This document shows positions 59,539-64,000 of a stretch of DNA of 64,000 bases, piece by piece. A model generated the notes under the pieces. That model ran no database searches and had not been told where the DNA came from. It was given only the letters and a program-made list of their open reading frames with translations. Each line of letters starts with the position of its first letter. Position 1 is the first letter of the stretch. The DNA lies in the NCBI GenBank assembly GCA_036927565.1, contig JAYESD010000001.1, positions 135,397,415-135,461,414 of the forward strand, read 5' to 3'. Made by a program: the position numbers and the translations under genes. The DNA is from Tuctoria greenei. Taxonomy: Eukaryota > Streptophyta > Magnoliopsida > Poales > Poaceae.

Positions 59539-61507
59539 TAATGCCATCAGAGTGGGTGAATTCCGACCTATTTCTTTGCTTAACAGTGTGACCAAGATTA
59601 TTACCAAACTGATGGCTCACAGACTGCAAGCAGTCATTGTTAGAATGGTTCATCAAAATCAATATGGTTTTATTAAAGGGTGAACTATACAAGATTGTCT
59701 TGCTTGGGCTTTTGTATACATATATCAATGCAAAAGCTTTCGACACCGTTTAGCATTCCACCATATTAAGTATGATGAAGCAACTTGGTTTTCCAATAAA
59801 ATGGATACAATGGATACAAGCATTGCTGAATAGTGGATCCTCTTCTATATTGCTTAATGGTGTTCCAGGTAACCCATTTGAATGCAAAAGAGGAGTGAGA
59901 CAAGAGGATTCGTTATCTCCACTATTATTTGTTCTTGGAGTTGAATTATTGCAATGTATTATCAACAAAGCAGCCAGTTTAAACCTACTCTCAGCACCAA
60001 TCAAAACCAACTCCAGTGAAGACTTTCCGATTATCCAATATGCTGATGATACATTATTAATTCTAAAGGCCTCACAAAAAGAGTTATTTGCTTTAAAAGG
60101 TATTCTACAATCCTTCTCACAATCAACAGGACTATGGGTCAATTTCACAAAATCATGCTTAGCTCCGAGAAACCTAACATCAGAAACAAAAAATCTAGCG
60201 GGGGTCGTCAGATGTCAAATACAGAATCTCCCATTTACCTATCTTGGGCTTCCTCTTGGAACAACAAAACCTAAAATCTGTGAATTTGAATCATTGATTA
60301 ACAAAGTTGATAGAAGACTCTCTGGCACATCACGTTTCTTTAACATGGCAGGACGATTAGAAATTGTGAACACAGTTCTATCTTCGATGCCAACATACCC
60401 TATGTGTACACTGCAATTGCCCAAATCTGTTATTGAGTAAATTGATAGATCCAGAAAACATTGTCTTTGGAATGGTGCTGATTTGAAGAAAAAAGTAGGC
60501 CTTTGGCGGCGTGGACTAACTGTTCAAGTCGAAAGAAGAATGGGGGATTAGGGATCATTGATCTGCAGATTCAGAATGAAGCTTTGCTGATAAAGCACTT
60601 GGATAAATTTTATAACAGGAAAGAAATCCCCTGGGTTAATCTTATATGGAAATTGTATTATGATAAAGGAAAACCTCCTCATGTAACAGCTTCATGCGGA
60701 TCATTTTGGTGGCGTGACATCATTAATCTGGGCTCTAAATTCAGAGACATTTCAGTCTGCACAGTAACAAAAGGCAATACAGTATCATTTTGGGAGGATT
60801 TTTGGAATGGTCATCAATTGAAAAGAGAACTTCCAAATTTGCATTACTTTGCAAAAAAGGTAGATATTGCGTCTGAACAGTTTCTAAATAACGGTTTTCT
60901 GGCAGAGCAGTTTCATTTACTGCTATCAATGGAAGCCTTCGAGGAATTAAAAAGCTTGGAACAAATAATTAGGAAGATCCGTTACTCCGCGGAAGGGCGT
61001 GATCAATGGACTTACATCTGGGGATCAACGAAATTTTCAACAAAGAGTTACTATAATAGATCTTTTCAACATCTGCAGCCCCCTCCTCCAATAAAGAACA
61101 CATGTCGAGGGAAGTGTAATAATAGGCTCAAAGTATTTATGTGGCTGTTACTCATGGATAGGTTAAATACTAGGAACCTTCTCAGAAGAAAGAATATGTG
61201 GCTTCAGAATAATGATTATAGTTGTGTGCTATGCGCTAGACCAAGAGAGGAAACCACTCTTCATCTTTTTTTCAAATGTGATTATAGCCAGAAATGTTGG
61301 GATTGGCTGGATATTCACTGGAACCTGCAAGATGACTTCTTTGATATGATCTCCCAAGCTCAGGCAAATGTTCAGCACGGGCTATTCATGGACATCATTA
61401 TAATTGCATGTTGGACAATATGGAAGCAACGGAATAACAAAATATTTGAAGGCACCATTCCGCTATTGTTTCTTTGGAAGAAAATGTTCGTGCGTCATCC
61501 AAGCTGA
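59539..61507 (+). pseudogene. LINE ORF2: RT remainder and zinc-binding domain
   Basis: Resumes with RVGEFRPISLLNSVTKIITKL, QNQYGFIKG, then TGA at 59681 (usually Arg). A deletion near 59735 removes most of RT motif A. Then SSSILLNGVPGNPFECKRGVRQ, IQYADDTLLIL (motif C with both Asp), LGLPLGTTKP, and the C-terminal zf-RVT region with TYIWGSTKFSTKSYYN, KVFMWLLLMDRLNTRNLL, CVLC...TLHLFFKCDY. Stop or frameshift near 60437. Not functional. Confidence 0.88.
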
Positions 61508-61675
61508 GTGTCTGAATTTCAATACTAAAACTATATTCTTGGAATGGATAAACTCTTTAAACTAGGATGTAACATAGTGATATATGCTTCTCATCTAAAT
61601 ACTCTGTATGCTTAATTGCTGATAAATATTTTCAAGCAGTAGGATCTCCCTGCTGTTGTTCCTCTTCAAAAAAAA
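61508..61675 (+). other. LINE 3' UTR and A tail
   Basis: Short AT-rich 3' end ending CCTCTTCAAAAAAAA, as in plant L1 elements. Minus-strand copia gag follows at once. Confidence 0.7.
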
Positions 61676-63349
61676 GTCTTGGAAGAATTCAACAGCAAGT
61701 TTAGATTTTTATTCCCACTACAAAACCGCTCTAGTGTCCTATACATGCCATCAAGTTTTTTAGATAAGTCTAGACAGTTTTCACATGAAATTTTTCCTTT
61801 TAGTTTGCAACGAGAACAATGTTTAGCTTCATGAGAACGTAAAACATTGTTCAAAACAGAAATTTCATTCAAGCATCATGTAGTTTCTTGTTAAGATCAT
61901 TACAGCCGGAACAACGCAAATCAATTGTAAAACAACTAACATCTTTCAAGTTTTATCATTAAGTGCAACAAGCTTTCTGTTCTTATTCAATTTCAAGTTC
62001 AAGTTTATCAAGTGTGGAGGTGTGGACACTTCTTAAGGAGGACAATTGTTCATAAATAAATTCACACAAGGAACAAGAATCATCACTAGGAAGCAAAGAT
62101 TTTAACCAATTAATTTCATATCCTAGTGTTTCAATTTTAGTAACATTGGCCCTAAGTTTTTTGTCTTTTGTCTTAAGCACAACAGTTGCATGAGAAATAC
62201 CATCACATATTTCTTCGCAAGTGGGATATACCTCTTCATCGTCGATGTTGTGTTCAACTTCCTTCATACTTGATCTTGAGTTACCCACCATGAAACATAT
62301 AGTTGCTAAATTGTCTTCACCTTCATCACTCCTGGAGTTCACATCACTTGAGTTGTTATCTAGGAGTGCGGAGAGAATGTGTTCCATCACTTGTCGTTTT
62401 GTGAAAGTCTTTTTTTCTTGTTGTTGTTGCTAGAAGGAGACTTGAACTTATTTTGTTTTTCATCACAGGTAGTAGGACCTGAAAGATTAGGGCAATTTGT
62501 ATGAATATGTCATGTCTTACCACATTTGAAGCATCGTTGAGAACCACCACTTTCTCTTCTTCGAGATCCTCACATTTTGCAATGCTTTTGAAAATCGAGT
62601 AGAGAGAAGTGCTAGCTCATCCTCCGGAAACTCTTCAATCTATTCAAGGGTTAGAGAAGACAACAAAGCAAGTGTACCACATGATGAAGATTGGCTAAAA
62701 CTAGGCATGTCATGTCGTGAAACAAATGTAGAAGACTTGTTGGGATTTTTACGTGATATTATATCAAGTTCATGAGTTTTCAATTTCGAATATAGCACAT
62801 CTAAAGTAAGTGTACTCATGATAGTGGATTCACGAATAGATGTAACTTTTATCTCCCAAATTGACATGTCTAATGCACCTAACAATTGCCTAGAATTTTC
62901 AGCATCTGAAAATTAACATGGACACTATGCAAGTTGTTGAGAATTCTATTAAAGTCAGCAAAGAAGTCGACGATCGACTCATCGGGTTGTATCTCAAATC
63001 ACATGTACTGCTTCTTGAACATGTCTTGCCTTACCTCTTCTATCTTATTGGAGCCTTCATGGTAGTTGCATAATGCCTTCCACACGTCATATGCAAATCG
63101 GAGGTGTGCAACACGATCAAAGTCGCTTTGAATCAATCCTTGTATGATCAAGTTCGACACCTTGTTGTTGTTGCCGACGTCCTTCAAGTTGGCAGACGTG
63201 ACTTGATCGTTTGGTGGCATGACGAAGGGCTTGTACACCTTTTCCCATATGGTGAAGCCTTGCGCCTGTATGTAAGCCTCTATATGAGCCTTCCAAACCT
63301 GAAAATCAATGTCATTGAAGACACAAGGTTTTGTGGAGTATTTCTTCAT
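61676..63349 (-). pseudogene. Gag of C2, decayed
   Basis: Starts MKKYSTKPCVFNDIDFQVW, then a UBN2-type gag core (AYIQAQGFTIWEKVYKPF, DVWKALCNYHEGSNKIEEVR, QDMFKKQYM, FFADFNRILNNLHS). A decayed knuckle lies near 62530 (CFKC/H-type remnant). Then EGEDNLATICFMVG, a Cys-containing helical stretch (SDDSCSLCEFIYEQLSSLRS) and CSRCKLKGKISCENCLDLSKKL near 61790. Several stops in the middle. Cut by the LINE at 61675. Confidence 0.75.
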
Positions 63350-63390
63350 GTTTATTAGTCAAAAGACGTGGAAATCACAAAAATTAAGGC

Positions 63391-63408
63391 ACTGTGGCTC
63401 TGATACCA
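63391..63408 (-). promoter_or_regulatory. Primer-binding site of C2
   Basis: TGGTATCAGAGCCACAGT on the minus strand, two bases inside the LTR start at 63411. Confidence 0.85.
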
Positions 63409-63410
63409 AT

Positions 63411-63586
63411 TGTAGGTTCAAAGAGCACGTGAAAAGCTACCAGAGAGGAGTGAATGGTAGATTAAAACTTTTTCAGCGGAAGCAACAAAAAATCCCTCAT
63501 TAGAAATCAATCTGTTGAAGATACCAGTGTGTGCGACTAATCTAAACGTGTTTAACTGTGAAAAAAATAGTATATATTGTATAGAA
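63411..63586 (-). repeat. 5' LTR of C2, partial
   Basis: Begins TGTAGGTTCAAAG next to the PBS and is cut at 63586 by the CACTA element. The outer part lies beyond the window. Confidence 0.75.
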
Positions 63587-64000
63587 CACTACAGGAATTG
63601 CGATAATAGACGACGGCCAAAAACCGTCGTCTATAAGGTATGAACCGTCGTCTATAGCTTATAGACGGCGGTTTCTGCTTATAGACGACGGTTATTAAAT
63701 AACTGTCATCTATAAGCTTTTTATTTTAAAAAAACAGCAGATATATCACAGGCATTCAAACAGCAGATATATCACAACAAGCGACAACAACACTTTATAT
63801 GAGTACACCTCTGCTACAGTTCTAACTTATTACGGTACAACAACATCTAACAATCTAGATCGATACAGCCTTCTTTGCTACAGTTCTTCCTCCGCAAGGC
63901 ATTCCATTTGTTGTTGTCAGCTGATACAAGCTCTGGTTGTCCTTCAAAAAAAGAACAAATCTTAGGATTTGAGTCTAACATGAAGAACAAAATTTGATCA
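63587..64000. mobile_element. CACTA (En/Spm-type) transposon terminus
   Basis: Starts CACTACAGGAATTGCGATAA at 63587, the classic CACTA end. Subterminal repeats follow at once: ACGACGG and its complement CCGTCGT, in forward and inverted orientation, six or more times in 63610-63710 with 'tctata' next to them. No transposase in the visible 414 bases. The 3-bp target site would be gaa (63584-63586); the other end is outside. Confidence 0.85.

Larger units (their letters stand above)
51490..61675 (+). mobile_element. L1-type LINE, broken by copia C1
   Basis: Contains the end of ORF1, ORF2 with endonuclease, RT and zinc-binding domain, a short 3' UTR and an A8 tail (61668-61675). Its 5' part is missing here because L is inserted in ORF1; it should continue left of the window. 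It is inserted in the gag region of C2. Multiple stops and frameshifts. Confidence 0.85.
61676..63586 (-). mobile_element. Ty1/copia element C2, 5' end
   Basis: Minus-strand fragment: partial LTR (63411-63586), PBS and gag. The LINE interrupts it on the left and a CACTA element on the right. The rest would be beyond the window on both sides. Confidence 0.78.

Overview
The window is repeat-rich plant nuclear DNA, most probably from a grass. Evidence: Ty1/copia SIRE/Maximus-type and Ty3/gypsy chromovirus elements with Met-tRNA primer sites, an L1-type LINE, hAT and CACTA DNA transposons, and plant-type 5' leaders. I recognise one cellular gene fragment, a TM9SF/nonaspanin (EMP70) family member. 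I found no tRNA, rRNA or CRISPR signal. Almost everything else is transposon inside transposon. The name labels T, L, R1, R2, S1, S2, C1 and C2 are mine.

Layout, outermost to innermost. (1) At the right edge is a minus-strand copia element (C2, 61676-63586) cut by a CACTA terminus at 63587. (2) An L1 LINE (+; 51490-61675) lies in C2 gag and contains a short-LTR copia (C1, 53639-59533, target-site duplication gtcat). (3) A large non-coding LTR element of LARD type (L) ends at 51489. Its 5' LTR is 4878-8914, its internal region 8915-12608, and its 3' LTR is split into 12609-14845 and 50485-51489. (4) The L 5' LTR carries a minus-strand Tekay/Del-type chromovirus (T, 1-4877) that runs off the left edge. 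(5) Inside the L 3' LTR sits a TM9SF gene fragment with promoter region, exons 1-4 and introns. Its exon 4 is hit by a hAT element (49009-50110). (6) TM9SF intron 1 holds a four-deep nest: R1 (Reina-like gypsy, +, 15560-48396), R2 (gypsy, -, 20708-48042), S1 (SIRE copia, -, 24707-47062), S2 (SIRE copia, -, 27913-39093). Each level from R1 inward has matching LTRs and a target duplication: atttc, tatgt, gcctc/acctc and atgtc.

Points that stand out. T carries an extra 255-codon ORF before gag whose first 13 residues after Met are identical to the histone H3 tail. The two SIRE elements carry arrays of family-specific ~14-bp palindromes (core GGAC-WW-GTCC) directly upstream of the LTR TATA box. 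The same motifs recur in front of the third ORF, where S1 has a second TATA box and both elements have 5'-leader- and intron-like sequence, so that ORF may have its own promoter. Most premature stops in the nest are of the kind C-to-T change would give (CAG to TAG, CGA to TGA), as expected from decay of methylated cytosine.

Limits: reading was by eye. Clade names rest on motif recognition, alignments were not computed, and boundaries without a visible TSD are approximate.
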